Below are positions 50,842 through 58,927 of a stretch of DNA of 64,000 nucleotides, piece after piece; within the stretch, counting starts at the first letter, position 1; the number at the start of each line of letters is the position of its first letter. Made by a program: the position numbers and the translations under genes. This DNA comes from Candidatus Omnitrophota bacterium (GTDB lineage: Bacteria > Omnitrophota > Gorgyraeia > Tantalellales > Tantalellaceae): contig WJMH01000010.1 of NCBI GenBank assembly GCA_014728045.1, positions 124,001 to 188,000 of the forward strand. The letters are read 5' to 3'. A model generated the notes under the pieces. That model was not told the DNA's origin, did not search any database, and worked only from the letters and a program-made list of their open reading frames with translations.

Positions 50842-51603
50842 TCAGGTTCGCTGCCTCATCCCTTCAGCGAACATCTTCAAAGCACACAGAATGATCACAG
50901 CGCCGAGGATGATCTTCAAAAGGTTCGGAGCGGACCTGTTGGACTGTATCGCCCCCAGAACAGCCCCGGCCAGAGCTCCCAAAACCAAGAAAAAAGCGAC
51001 CCCCTTGTCAATATTACCTAAATGGGAATGGAAAAAAGCTCCCGCCGCGGCAGTCGGGAATATCACCGTGATCGAAGTTGCTATAGCCTCGTGTATCGGA
51101 AAACCGAACAGGATGTTCAGAGATGGCACGATCACCACCCCGCCCCCGATACCGAAAAGCGCCGAAATAGTCCCTGCGACGATTCCAAGGGCAATAAAAC
51201 CTATAACCGATCCAGTTATAAGCCCCACGGCCTGACCGGGTATGATAATACCGGTCTGCTTGATACCTACGAGAACTAGAACGATACCGAACATAATTTG
51301 CAGGGACTTTGAGTGTATCCTGCTGGCCAGAATACTGCCTATCTTCGATCCCAGCACGGCACCGGCGACCATGTAAGAAGCGCTTACAAAATGTATATTG
51401 GCGCTTTCTATGAAATAATGCGACACCGCCCCGACAAAAGCGGCCGGGACGATCGTGGCCAGCGAGATTCCCGCCGCCTTCTTGATATCATAGCTGAATA
51501 GAAGCACAAGAGCGGGAACCATCACTACCCCTCCGCCTATCCCCAGAAAAGCACTCGCGAAGCCGGCCACGAACCCAACAGCTATGTATTCAGCTTTTTT
51601 CAT
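50842..51603 (-). CDS. TauE/SafE family sulfite exporter-like permease
   Basis: A 253-residue membrane protein with about eight helices and the twofold glycine-rich motif FLGIGGGVVMVPALVLLF (about 20-37) and ALFGIGGGVVIVPSLNILF (about 150-168), the two repeats that line the family's pore. Substrates are usually sulfite or small organosulfonates. The neighbouring genes on this strand are the small secreted protein and an AsmA-like gene. Confidence 0.87.
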   Translation of the reverse strand: MKKAEYIAVGFVAGFASAFLGIGGGVVMVPALVLLFSYDIKKAAGISLATIVPAAFVGAVSHYFIESANIHFVSASYMVAGAVLGSKIGSILASRIHSKSLQIMFGIVLVLVGIKQTGIIIPGQAVGLITGSVIGFIALGIVAGTISALFGIGGGVVIVPSLNILFGFPIHEAIATSITVIFPTAAAGAFFHSHLGNIDKGVAFFLVLGALAGAVLGAIQSNRSAPNLLKIILGAVIILCALKMFAEGMRQRT

Positions 51604-51609
51604 TAATGT

Positions 51610-52941
51610 TTATTTCTTGAATAGGGATTTTATCGTATCGACGGCCTTCTCGGCAGCATCACCGGAAGAGGCGGAACCGGCTTCAGAGGATCCGCCGGAG
51701 GACTTTTTCATGAACCCTTCAAGGGCCCCTTTCGCTTTTTCTTCGACAACATTCTTAAGGTAGGGCTTGGCCACCTGCTTAAGGGTCTTTTCAAGACCGG
51801 TGAACTTGGGATTGTCCAGAGTCCCGGTAATGTCGAATTTGATCTTAAGGGGGTCTACCTGATTGAGCGCCTGGCAAAGAGCGGGCATGGGTATCATGCC
51901 TACTCGAGCTGACTTAGACCCTCCGGGTTTCAGCTCATGACCCGTAAGGGTAACCGCATTGCTCGAATCAAGCGATTCATTTACTATGACAGTATCGGAC
52001 CTGAGGTCCAGAATACCCTTTTCTATGTCCACTGGAAGAGAATCCTTGTATATAAATCTTACCGCCTGAAGATCCACGTCCCTAGCACTAACGTCCAGAT
52101 AGGTCCTCACGCCTTCGGAGACGATCCTGGTCGAATACTTCATCCTGAAACTTCCCGCCGGATCATCCCCCTTCTTGAGGGAACCCGAAAGATACAGGCT
52201 GTCAAAAATGGCGCCTTTTACGGGATCTACCGCTATACCGGAGAGGCTCACTCCCGCTTTCTCTACGCGTATCTTCTGCTCGCCTTCGGCGATCACGTTG
52301 ATGCGCGCATCCTTGACCACAAGCTCCTTTATCCTCAACATATATTCGTCTTTACGGGTCTTGAACAGGACCTTTCTTCCTTTGGGCAGTTCAACCACTT
52401 CTGTGGTGACCCTCGCCCTGGTCTTTTTACCCTTTGCCGGGGTTTCCCTGGAGATGCGGCTTTTCACCATACTAAAGGCCCTGGTGAACCAGTCGGCTTT
52501 GGGCTTGGGGGCGAACCTTCGAAGCACGGAAGGCTTTTCCTCTATCTCCTCCTTCTCGGGACGGGCAATCTTAGTTACATTGAAACTCCCGTCGGGCTCG
52601 CCTTCCAGGTCAATGACCACCCCGGAAAGAGTGACGCCGGAAATGACCGCTCTTCTGGAAAGAAGGCCCAGAAAACTCAATCCCGCCGAAGCTCCGGAAA
52701 TCTTGACCATAACTTTTTTATCGTCGTCAGGATCGTATACTTTAAGGTCCTTCATCGAAAAAGACAGTGTCAGCGGCCAGACGTTAATACTGCCGACCGT
52801 TATTTTCGTATCGGTGTTCTTGTCGATGATGTTTACTATGATCTTGCCCAGAAAGGGGCTCAGGATAAAGCCGAAAGCCAGGTGGAAGACCACCAGTATC
52901 GTGATAAGTATGGCTATGCCTTTTACGTTTATATATTTCAT
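51610..52941 (-). CDS. AsmA-like envelope protein (DUF748/TIGR03545-like)
   Basis: A 443-residue protein with an N-terminal membrane helix (about 8-30), then a periplasmic AsmA/YicH-type beta-rich domain: ITVGSINVWPLTLSFSMKDLKVYDP and VSLSGIAVDPVKG. A charged linker (about 130-200) separates two parts, and the C-terminal part has GTLDNPKFTGLEKTLKQ and a low-complexity Ser/Ala/Gly stretch. Family members move lipids between membranes. Adjacent to the TIGR03546-like gene, as in many genomes. Confidence 0.75.
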   Translation of the reverse strand: MKYINVKGIAILITILVVFHLAFGFILSPFLGKIIVNIIDKNTDTKITVGSINVWPLTLSFSMKDLKVYDPDDDKKVMVKISGASAGLSFLGLLSRRAVISGVTLSGVVIDLEGEPDGSFNVTKIARPEKEEIEEKPSVLRRFAPKPKADWFTRAFSMVKSRISRETPAKGKKTRARVTTEVVELPKGRKVLFKTRKDEYMLRIKELVVKDARINVIAEGEQKIRVEKAGVSLSGIAVDPVKGAIFDSLYLSGSLKKGDDPAGSFRMKYSTRIVSEGVRTYLDVSARDVDLQAVRFIYKDSLPVDIEKGILDLRSDTVIVNESLDSSNAVTLTGHELKPGGSKSARVGMIPMPALCQALNQVDPLKIKFDITGTLDNPKFTGLEKTLKQVAKPYLKNVVEEKAKGALEGFMKKSSGGSSEAGSASSGDAAEKAVDTIKSLFKK

Positions 52942-52957
52942 GGAACTGGGCTCCCAT

Positions 52958-53485
52958 TCATCTTCTGTTGGCCAGAGAAACTATTTTACTTATGACTGGC
53001 AACTTCATGAACCATTTATAGAACTTGGTCTGCTTGAATTTATCGAAATACTTCTTTCGAAAGACCACTATACCCTTTTTCGACGCGAGATAGACCGGAT
53101 AGGCCAGTACCCCGGAGACAACCAGCCCTCCTGTAACAAGCGTGTTGCCCAGATCAAGATACGCGATCACCGGCAGCGACGTCAGGATCCTCCAGACCCC
53201 GGAGAGGAACTTGAGATCGATAAGAAGAAGACCGCCCACCATATCGCTGATGCGGTACACTCCCAGGACATAAAAAAGCTTAAAAACGGGAAGAACGAGT
53301 ATCGACGCCAGGCGGTTTATCCTGAAAATGAAAAAAAGCACGAAAAGAAGTATGGCCATGGGGCCGTTGAGCGGTATGAACCCGAAGAACATACCCATGA
53401 CCACTCCCGCAGCAACTTCGCTTTCGGAAACATTGGAAGTGAATAGCTTCACGATCTTAACGGGTAAATTAATGAGAGGTAACAT
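52958..53485 (-). CDS. TIGR03546/DUF2062-like membrane protein
   Basis: A 175-residue protein with three or four membrane helices. The core is SESEVAAGVVMGMFFGFIPLNGPMAILLFV, matching the DUF2062-like pattern of TIGR03546 proteins. The ATG at 53483-53485 is preferred over an upstream TTG. The AsmA-like gene follows 16 bp later, so the pair is probably one functional unit in the envelope. Confidence 0.72.
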   Translation of the reverse strand: MLPLINLPVKIVKLFTSNVSESEVAAGVVMGMFFGFIPLNGPMAILLFVLFFIFRINRLASILVLPVFKLFYVLGVYRISDMVGGLLLIDLKFLSGVWRILTSLPVIAYLDLGNTLVTGGLVVSGVLAYPVYLASKKGIVVFRKKYFDKFKQTKFYKWFMKLPVISKIVSLANRR

Positions 53486-53564
53486 GTGATTATTATAAGT
53501 CCAGTAAAAGATAAAAAGCAAGCTAAAACAAACATCTCCCCGGCTTCAGGCGCGAATGGATGGA

Positions 53565-53816
53565 TCAGTCCTCATAATCATCGAACCCGTCCTGATAATA
53601 CCTCGAAAGGTCCTCCTCCCCCTCAAAGGAAAGCACATCATCGTCATCATCATCGAACCCGATCTCAACCACCCTGAGCTTCACCGGTTCCATCTCAACC
53701 ACGACAAGTTCTGTTTCGCATTCCGGGCATATGACCATGTCATCTATATCCACTTCCTCGTCGATCGCGATCCTTTTCCCGCATCCGGGACATTTTGATA
53801 CATTCCCCTCGGACAT
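53565..53816 (-). CDS. Orphan LysW-like acidic zinc-ribbon protein
   Basis: An 83-residue protein. CPGCGKRIAIDEEVDIDDMVICPECETELVVVEMEPVKLRVV is the LysW-type zinc-finger and beta domain (two CxxC pairs). A very acidic C-terminal half (DDDDDDV...DDYED) follows. LysW carries amino-group substrates on its C-terminal Glu in lysine or arginine synthesis; here the EDWGE tail is absent and the last residue is Asp. No LysX/ArgX gene is adjacent. The ribosome binding site is AAAGGAGG. Confidence 0.75.
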   Translation of the reverse strand: MSEGNVSKCPGCGKRIAIDEEVDIDDMVICPECETELVVVEMEPVKLRVVEIGFDDDDDDVLSFEGEEDLSRYYQDGFDDYED

Positions 53817-54027
53817 ATCTTCCTCCTTTTGAGCTACATCTATCTGGCAAGTGCTCCTTTGTCATCTTTAAAATGCGGTAATGTAGTTTACATAAAAAAC
53901 GATTTAAGTCAATAGACTTTTTCGATCAATCGCCTTTCGGCGACCGCCAGGTAAAACTGAAGAATTTTACACCGCTCATCCTGGAAAAATAGTATAATTA
54001 ATTTGATAATCTTCCAGGGAGGGTGAC

Positions 54028-54735
54028 ATGAAAAAAGACTGGCTCCTGTGCGATTTCCATATACACACCGAGTTAAGCGATGGTAAGTTGCCCCTGAGAG
54101 AGATCGTGGACCTCTTCGGCAATAACAGGTTCGACGCGATATGTATAACCGATCACGTCTATGACAGGGCTACCATAAAATTATGGGTGGATAACAACGA
54201 AAGACCCTGCACTATACATGAAAATGGATTCAGAGATTACCTGGAGCTTATCCGGCAGGAGGGTTTAAGAGCACAGGAACAATACGGCATGCTGGTAATC
54301 CCTGGCATAGAGATATCCAATAATCCTGCACTTTTCCATATAACCGCTATCGACATAAAAACGTATATTGATCCCGATCAGGACGTAGAAGAATTGATCG
54401 AACAGATACATCAGCAGGATGCGCTAGCGGTGGCATGCCATCCCCATTACAAGGACTCAGAACCTGAAATGCCCTTCATACACCTGTGGGATAACCATGA
54501 AAGATACGCGAACCTGTTCGATGCCTGGGAAGTGGCTAACCGTGATGATCTTTTCAATGTGGTGGGACTTAAGAGGTTCAATTATATCGCCAGCTCAGAT
54601 TTCCACGAACCGCATCACGTCTATTCATGGAAAACGCTCCTGAAAGCTGAAAAGAATGCCGGCTCCATCAAAAGCGCTATAAGACAAAACAAAGATATCG
54701 CTATCTACCTCCACAGAAAGGCACCCGCATCTTAA
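54028..54735 (+). CDS. PHP-domain phosphoesterase
   Basis: A 235-residue protein with PHP metal motifs: CDFHIHTELSDGKLP (about 8-22), CITDHVYD, GIEISNNP, ACHPHYKD and ASSDFHEPHH. It probably acts as a phosphatase or nuclease on an unknown small substrate. The ATG at 54028 has GGGAGGG upstream. One of the few plus-strand genes in this part; its stop overlaps the stop of the convergent two-CW gene by four bases. Confidence 0.87.
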   Translation: MKKDWLLCDFHIHTELSDGKLPLREIVDLFGNNRFDAICITDHVYDRATIKLWVDNNERPCTIHENGFRDYLELIRQEGLRAQEQYGMLVIPGIEISNNPALFHITAIDIKTYIDPDQDVEELIEQIHQQDALAVACHPHYKDSEPEMPFIHLWDNHERYANLFDAWEVANRDDLFNVVGLKRFNYIASSDFHEPHHVYSWKTLLKAEKNAGSIKSAIRQNKDIAIYLHRKAPAS

Positions 54736-54926
54736 AGATGGAATCTCTTGTACCAGGGACATTCCCGGCAATCTTTGATTTGGCGGTCACCTTTGGGGTC
54801 ATATATCCTGTCGGCGAGCCAGCAGCAATTTCCCCGGTAGCCCAGTCTCATGTAATGGGAACATTCACTTTTTTCTCTATCGCTGCAGTTAAAATATTCC
54901 CAGCAGTTTTCAGGCGTACTCATCAT
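54732..54926 (-). CDS. Small cysteine-rich two-CW-type protein
   Basis: A 64-residue protein with nine cysteines and repeated Cys-Trp pairs: CWEYFNC (8-14), CSHYMRLGYRGNCCWLADRIY and DCRECPWYKRF. This layout matches two-CW domain proteins thought to bind metal or a cluster. No signal peptide. A good promoter is 64 bp upstream; the ribosome binding site is weak. Confidence 0.7.
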   Translation of the reverse strand: MMSTPENCWEYFNCSDREKSECSHYMRLGYRGNCCWLADRIYDPKGDRQIKDCRECPWYKRFHL

Positions 54927-54989
54927 GCGAATCCACGGCTCAACTTTGGTAAAGCACGACCTTAAAATGTAAAACGACTGTTAAACAAT

Positions 54990-55017
54990 ATAATACCACC
55001 AGAAGCGGTAAGTTCAA
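54990..55017 (-). promoter_or_regulatory. Promoter of the two-CW gene
   Basis: Minus strand: -35 TTGAAC (55012-55017), 16-bp spacer, -10 TATTAT (54990-54995). Confidence 0.5.
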
Positions 55018-55202
55018 TATTTTTTTACTGTTTTTTCGAAAGAAAAATATCAGTTGCCAACCTCGATGGTTTTGAGCGGTGCTCTTTATCCGAAGAGCGC
55101 AATTGATGCTATTACTTGCAGCATATTGTCAACTTTTTCCGCGGATCAGGATAGCTCGATCGTTATACATCCTTGTAAAATACGCCAGCTGCACCGCCGC
55201 AT

Positions 55203-55245
55203 AAAAAAACGCCCCCTCCCGGAATATCTTCCGGAAAAAGGCGTT
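55203..55245 (-). terminator. Intrinsic terminator of the 49-residue gene
   Basis: Minus strand: outer AACGCC/GGCGTT pair and inner CCGGAA/TTCCGG pair separated by an asymmetric internal loop, followed by seven T residues. Confidence 0.75.
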
Positions 55246-55267
55246 CAGCTTAAGTTCCGCTCTTTGT

Positions 55268-55417
55268 TTAGAGAACCTTGCGATCTGCGTCCCGTTCTCT
55301 GATATATCTGCTGAGAAGAGAACAGGCTATTATCTCGCAAGCTTCCTTTGAAGGTATTTCTACCTGCTGAAGCTTTCCTTCGTTGGACACAGTTGTAACA
55401 GCTGCTTCTTTTTCCAT
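55268..55417 (-). CDS. 49-residue protein of unknown function
   Basis: A very short gene with a consensus AAGGAGG site 8 bases before the ATG (55415-55417). The product is soluble with an amphipathic helix (SKEACEIIACSLLSRYIRERD), no signal peptide and two Cys residues. An intrinsic terminator follows 22 bp after the stop and another lies upstream, so it is a monocistronic unit. No family recognised. Confidence 0.65.
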   Translation of the reverse strand: MEKEAAVTTVSNEGKLQQVEIPSKEACEIIACSLLSRYIRERDADRKVL

Positions 55418-55492
55418 TTTTCCCTACCTCCTTGGAATAACAGTATTTATTATCTTAACGTTAAAACCGTTATTTTGCAAGCTTTTTCTGAG

Positions 55493-55534
55493 AAAAAACA
55501 CCGGTCCTCCCGATCCGGGAGCTACCGGTGTTTT
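55493..55534. terminator. Strong terminator of the 45-residue secreted peptide gene
   Basis: ACACCGGT (55498-55505) pairs with ACCGGTGT (55524-55531), with an inner TCCCG/CGGGA pair; T tracts flank both strands. Confidence 0.85.
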
Positions 55535-55554
55535 CTTTAACAATGATCCTAGGT

Positions 55555-55692
55555 TTATTCGCCCTTGATCCAGTCAGCCCATACCTGGAAGACGGATTTC
55601 TTTTCACCGCCCGAAGCAGTATCATCCGCGTATACTGACACGGATCCCAAGACAAAGGCCACCACCAGTACCAACGCAAACAGCTTTTTCAT
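55555..55692 (-). CDS. 45-residue secreted peptide
   Basis: A signal peptide (about 1-22, KKLFALVLVVAFVLGS core, cleavage after VYA) followed by a mature part of about 23 residues with a Trp-rich end (SVFQVWADWIKGE). The ATG at 55690-55692 has AAGGAGG. The unit has its own terminator. Function not known; small exported peptides of this kind may act at the envelope. Confidence 0.65.
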   Translation of the reverse strand: MKKLFALVLVVAFVLGSVSVYADDTASGGEKKSVFQVWADWIKGE

Positions 55693-55805
55693 CGTATCCT
55701 CCTTATTGGCTATATACCCGAATATAGAAAGTATAATGTTAATTCTCATAGAATGCAAGCCGGGCCGTATAATCGGTTTAGATCATCTATCAGCCCTCTC
55801 GGCGC

Positions 55806-55841
55806 AAAAATACAGGGCCCGCGGGATAACCCGCGGGCCCT
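55806..55841 (-). terminator. Intrinsic terminator of tRNA-Arg
   Basis: A perfect 12-bp GC-rich stem (55814-55825 with 55830-55841) with a 4-base loop, followed on the minus strand by T residues (55806-55810). Confidence 0.85.
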
Positions 55842-55847
55842 TGAACA

Positions 55848-55924
<77 letters not shown>

Positions 55925-55944
55925 AAAAATGTATGTCTTTTATA

Positions 55945-56724
55945 TCAGATTTTGCCGCCTGTGTAAAGCGCCTTTTCTGCCGCGATCAAACTCCTGTATC
56001 CAGCATCCATCACATCATGAACGTAGGAGGCCAGTTCTTTCCTGCTCCTGCCCTCAGAGTATACCGGCGGCAATATGAACAGATCCGCTTCAATGGATGC
56101 ATATCCAAGGATACGCCAGAGATGCGGCACCAGGGTCATATCCCCGTACCAGCATACGGTAGGCCTTTGTTCGGGTTCATTGTATCTGATAAGCACGGGT
56201 ATTACCGGCATGTCCGACTGCGCGACAGCTTCAAAACAGGTCGATTTGAACGGCAGCACCCCGCCCTTTCCGTCGGTCGAAGTGCCTTCCGGATACACCA
56301 TCAGATACATCCCGCGCCTGATGGTCTTGGCATAATCCCTTTTAGCTTTTTTCGAACGCGCCGGGGAGAACCTGTTAACCAGGACGGGGTTCGATAAGGC
56401 CACGATCGGGCCTACGACAGGCCATGAATCCGTTTCCGTGGAAGAAGTGAACCTCAGAGGAAAAACCGATCCATGTACGACTATATCAATATATCCGAGA
56501 TGATTGGACACCACCAGCCCTCCCGGGACCTGACACGGATCCCCGTGGACCTTTACGCGCAGGTTGATTATCCTGCCCACACCGCGAGCCCATAACCTCA
56601 GGATATGGCTTATTTTCTTTCTTCCGTACCATCCCCGGAACCGGTAAGGCACCGAGAGAATGGTAACAACGGCAAGCCACACAGCCAAAGCCGTGATCCT
56701 GTAAAGCCGCCTTATGAGAGGCAT
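55945..56724 (-). CDS. Lysophospholipid acyltransferase (PlsC/OlsA-like)
   Basis: About 259 residues: N-terminal membrane helix, NHLGYID (the NHx4D catalytic motif, residues about 74-80) and YPEGTSTDGKG (substrate loop). PlsC-type enzymes acylate lysophosphatidate; OlsA homologues acylate lyso-ornithine lipid. The ATG at 56722-56724 begins one base after the stop of the OlsB-like gene, so the pair is coupled. Confidence 0.87.
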   Translation of the reverse strand: MPLIRRLYRITALAVWLAVVTILSVPYRFRGWYGRKKISHILRLWARGVGRIINLRVKVHGDPCQVPGGLVVSNHLGYIDIVVHGSVFPLRFTSSTETDSWPVVGPIVALSNPVLVNRFSPARSKKAKRDYAKTIRRGMYLMVYPEGTSTDGKGGVLPFKSTCFEAVAQSDMPVIPVLIRYNEPEQRPTVCWYGDMTLVPHLWRILGYASIEADLFILPPVYSEGRSRKELASYVHDVMDAGYRSLIAAEKALYTGGKI

Positions 56725-56725
56725 G

Positions 56726-57541
56726 TTATGCGCCCATCCCGTTCTTATACTTGAAATGCCTGATATAACGTTCAGGAACATTCCTGATATCCACAAGTAT
56801 GAAAAAGTCTATGGTCCCGAATTCCCTGTCCAGCGCCGGTTCACCGCATATGCTGGCGCCAAGCCTCAGGTATCCTTTGAAAATAGGTGGGATATGTCTC
56901 TTGAGTTTTTTTTCATCGGAGAGAACTTTCTGTATCTCCTTTTTGGGCGGTCTCTCCAGTCTGAACCCCGGCCGGGGATAAGCTGTCGCCCCGGAGTACG
57001 GGGGACATCTTTCCACCAGATAATCGTACAGCGCCCAGCCGATCTTCGGATTCGTCTCATCCAGGCTGACACAACCGAGCATGTAGGTAAGGCGAGCTCT
57101 TTTAAGCAGTTCCGTGATCGCGCCCCAGAGAAGTGCCACCGCAGACCCGGTCCTGTATTCGGGTGATACGCAGGACCTTCCCAGTTCAAGACATTTATCG
57201 GCTATACTGTAAAGCCCCTTGATGTTATATTCCCTGGAAGAATAAAAACCTTTGGCCGAGTTGGCTATACATCCCAGATGCGCGCGATAGGTACCTATGA
57301 CAGCATGCGGATTCTTTTTGATGACCATAAGGTGCAAACAATATTCATCATATTCGTCAAAATCTATCCCGTACTTCTCCGCCTGTTCCAGTCCCCTTCC
57401 CTGTTCGATATTGAACACTTCATAACGGAGCCTCTGCACCTCTTCGATCTCTTCATGGTTCTCCGCCAGCTTTACAAGAAATTTATCCGTTTCAACAAGC
57501 ACTGTCGGTTTAACGATATTGTCGGGAAATCTTCTAATCAT
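56726..57541 (-). CDS. GNAT-fold N-acyltransferase (OlsB-like)
   Basis: A 271-residue protein resembling ornithine-acyl-ACP N-acyltransferase/hemolysin-type proteins: RLRYEVFNIEQ, DFDEYDEYCLHLMV, GTYRAHLG, GLYSIADKCLELGRSCV and YMLGCVSLDE are the conserved blocks. OlsB makes lyso-ornithine lipid. The next gene is PlsC-like, as in olsBA pairs. Alternative: an N-acyl amino acid synthase with another amine. Confidence 0.8.
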   Translation of the reverse strand: MIRRFPDNIVKPTVLVETDKFLVKLAENHEEIEEVQRLRYEVFNIEQGRGLEQAEKYGIDFDEYDEYCLHLMVIKKNPHAVIGTYRAHLGCIANSAKGFYSSREYNIKGLYSIADKCLELGRSCVSPEYRTGSAVALLWGAITELLKRARLTYMLGCVSLDETNPKIGWALYDYLVERCPPYSGATAYPRPGFRLERPPKKEIQKVLSDEKKLKRHIPPIFKGYLRLGASICGEPALDREFGTIDFFILVDIRNVPERYIRHFKYKNGMGA

Positions 57542-57569
57542 AACCTGTCCTCACTCCCTTCAAAGACGG

Positions 57570-58187
57570 TCAAAGAGCCCGGGCCAGACAATACAAACCC
57601 GCTGCTGCGACAATAAAAGCTAAAAAAGACCTCAGGTAGAGTATGTACTTCTCGGCTTTTCCTCTGATCATCCAGAAAAGGATCCCCATCGGCGCAAAGG
57701 CCAATACTGAACCCAAAGCTATACCCAAAACGAAAATCAGTCGGTTATTTCCGAAAGAGCTGAACTTAAGAGAGAAAAAACCGGCAAGAAAAACAAAAGC
57801 CGCAATACTCCCCGGATGTAATAACGTTATCAGGAACACCCCCAAAGAAGGAGCACCTCGGCGCGTCGGTGCCTTCCTGTGCGGTTTTTTTGCCAGGCTC
57901 CTCCTGCCGCCGTTAACGACCAAAAAAAGTCCGATCGATAATATCAATATCCCCGAGAACAGGAAAAATAATTTTTCATGCTCGGCTAAAAAGTCCCTGA
58001 TCGGCACCGCTGCCAGCGATACCGCCAAAGCAAGACAAGTGTCACCGGTCACCGCGCCCAGAATGGTGCCTTCCAGAGCCCTTCTGTCATGCATCAAAGC
58101 TGAATCGGCCACCAGAGCGCCTGCCGGTCCGAAGGGCGCGGCCAGTATAATGCCTGCAACGACTGAGAGGAAGAATATGCTTATCAC
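57570..58187 (-). CDS. LysE family transporter
   Basis: A 205-residue protein with about six helices. GIILAAPFGPAGALVADSALMHDRRAL is the N-terminal LysE/RhtB signature, and LLHPGSIAAFVFLAGFF follows. Family members export basic or neutral amino acids. ATGA overlap with the upstream DUF3047 gene. Its position next to the ornithine-lipid-type pair may be chance. Confidence 0.87.
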   Translation of the reverse strand: MISIFFLSVVAGIILAAPFGPAGALVADSALMHDRRALEGTILGAVTGDTCLALAVSLAAVPIRDFLAEHEKLFFLFSGILILSIGLFLVVNGGRRSLAKKPHRKAPTRRGAPSLGVFLITLLHPGSIAAFVFLAGFFSLKFSSFGNNRLIFVLGIALGSVLAFAPMGILFWMIRGKAEKYILYLRSFLAFIVAAAGLYCLARAL

Positions 58188-58921
58188 CTTGTTTTTTCCT
58201 CTTTGTCTTTTACGTCGACCAGTTCTATCCAGGCAAGATCCGCGCGCGCGCTGGAGGCAGTGTACTGACTGTTACAGGAAATACTGATATAAACCTTTTC
58301 CGGATAGAATCCCCATGCTTTTTTAAAATCTTCTGCGCAGTTACGCTCTTCGGTGATCCATCCGCTGCCCGCATCCTGTTTATTGCGCAGTGTTATCCAC
58401 TTATCCTTGATCGTACCGGCACCATAAACACTTTTGCCAGCCGTCCCTTTGGGGGTCACGGTATCCCACCTGTATGATATGGTCTTTTTGCTCAGCATAC
58501 TGCCGGTGCCCACATAAACCGCGATAGCCTGGTCATCCCTGGATTTCACCCTGCCGTCGGCGCCTTCGGGAAGTTTTCCGGCTCTCCATTTCCACCTAAG
58601 AAGAGGCGTTTCCCGGAGATCCACGCCCTCCAGGGATGTTACAAGGCTGGAGCTTCCTTTATGGGAATCCATGTGCAGGAAAGAATTGCCGCCCTCACGC
58701 ACAATGGAAAAGTCGGATTTAGGCGTTCCCGGTTTACCCATCAGTTTCCAGCCATCCGGGATGGCGCCGGGCTCGCCGGAAAATGTCTCTTTCCATCCGA
58801 CCCTATACTCTACCGGCTTCGGATGCCTGATAAATGAAATAATTATGATCAAAATACAAATAAGGATCCCCGCAAGGATCCCTATTTTTTTAAAAGAAAG
58901 TGTTGAGAAGTCCAGCCGCAT
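58184..58921 (-). CDS. DUF3047 membrane-anchored protein, second copy
   Basis: A 245-residue protein with one N-terminal membrane helix (about 10-29) and a DUF3047 domain: LLRWKWRAGKLPEGADGRVKSRDDQAIAVYVG, SYRWDTVTPKGT and VYISISCNSQYTASSARADLAWIEL. It resembles the protein at 41206-42051 in fold pattern, not in close sequence. It is 6 bp after the sigma factor gene, and is coupled to LysE. Confidence 0.82.
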   Translation of the reverse strand: MRLDFSTLSFKKIGILAGILICILIIIISFIRHPKPVEYRVGWKETFSGEPGAIPDGWKLMGKPGTPKSDFSIVREGGNSFLHMDSHKGSSSLVTSLEGVDLRETPLLRWKWRAGKLPEGADGRVKSRDDQAIAVYVGTGSMLSKKTISYRWDTVTPKGTAGKSVYGAGTIKDKWITLRNKQDAGSGWITEERNCAEDFKKAWGFYPEKVYISISCNSQYTASSARADLAWIELVDVKDKEEKTR

Positions 58922-58927
58922 GAGCGA

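Larger units (their letters stand above)
54927..55267. other. AT-rich intergenic region without a clear gene
   Basis: On the minus strand it holds the promoter of the two-CW gene (54990-55017) and, at the far end, the terminator of the 49-residue gene (55203-55245). I see no supported gene between them on either strand; an 82-codon plus-strand frame at 55054 runs through the terminator and the opposite gene, and has no ribosome binding site. A short, structured RNA cannot be excluded. Confidence 0.5.

Noticed and set aside
52175-53446. A 423-codon open frame on the plus strand
   Set aside because: It runs antisense across both the AsmA-like and the TIGR03546-like genes, whose motifs, signal helices and spacing are convincing. 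Its translation has no recognisable motif, and its start lacks a ribosome binding site.
55054-55302. An 82-codon plus-strand gene in the intergenic region
   Set aside because: No ribosome binding site; the frame crosses a terminator and enters the opposite 49-residue gene.
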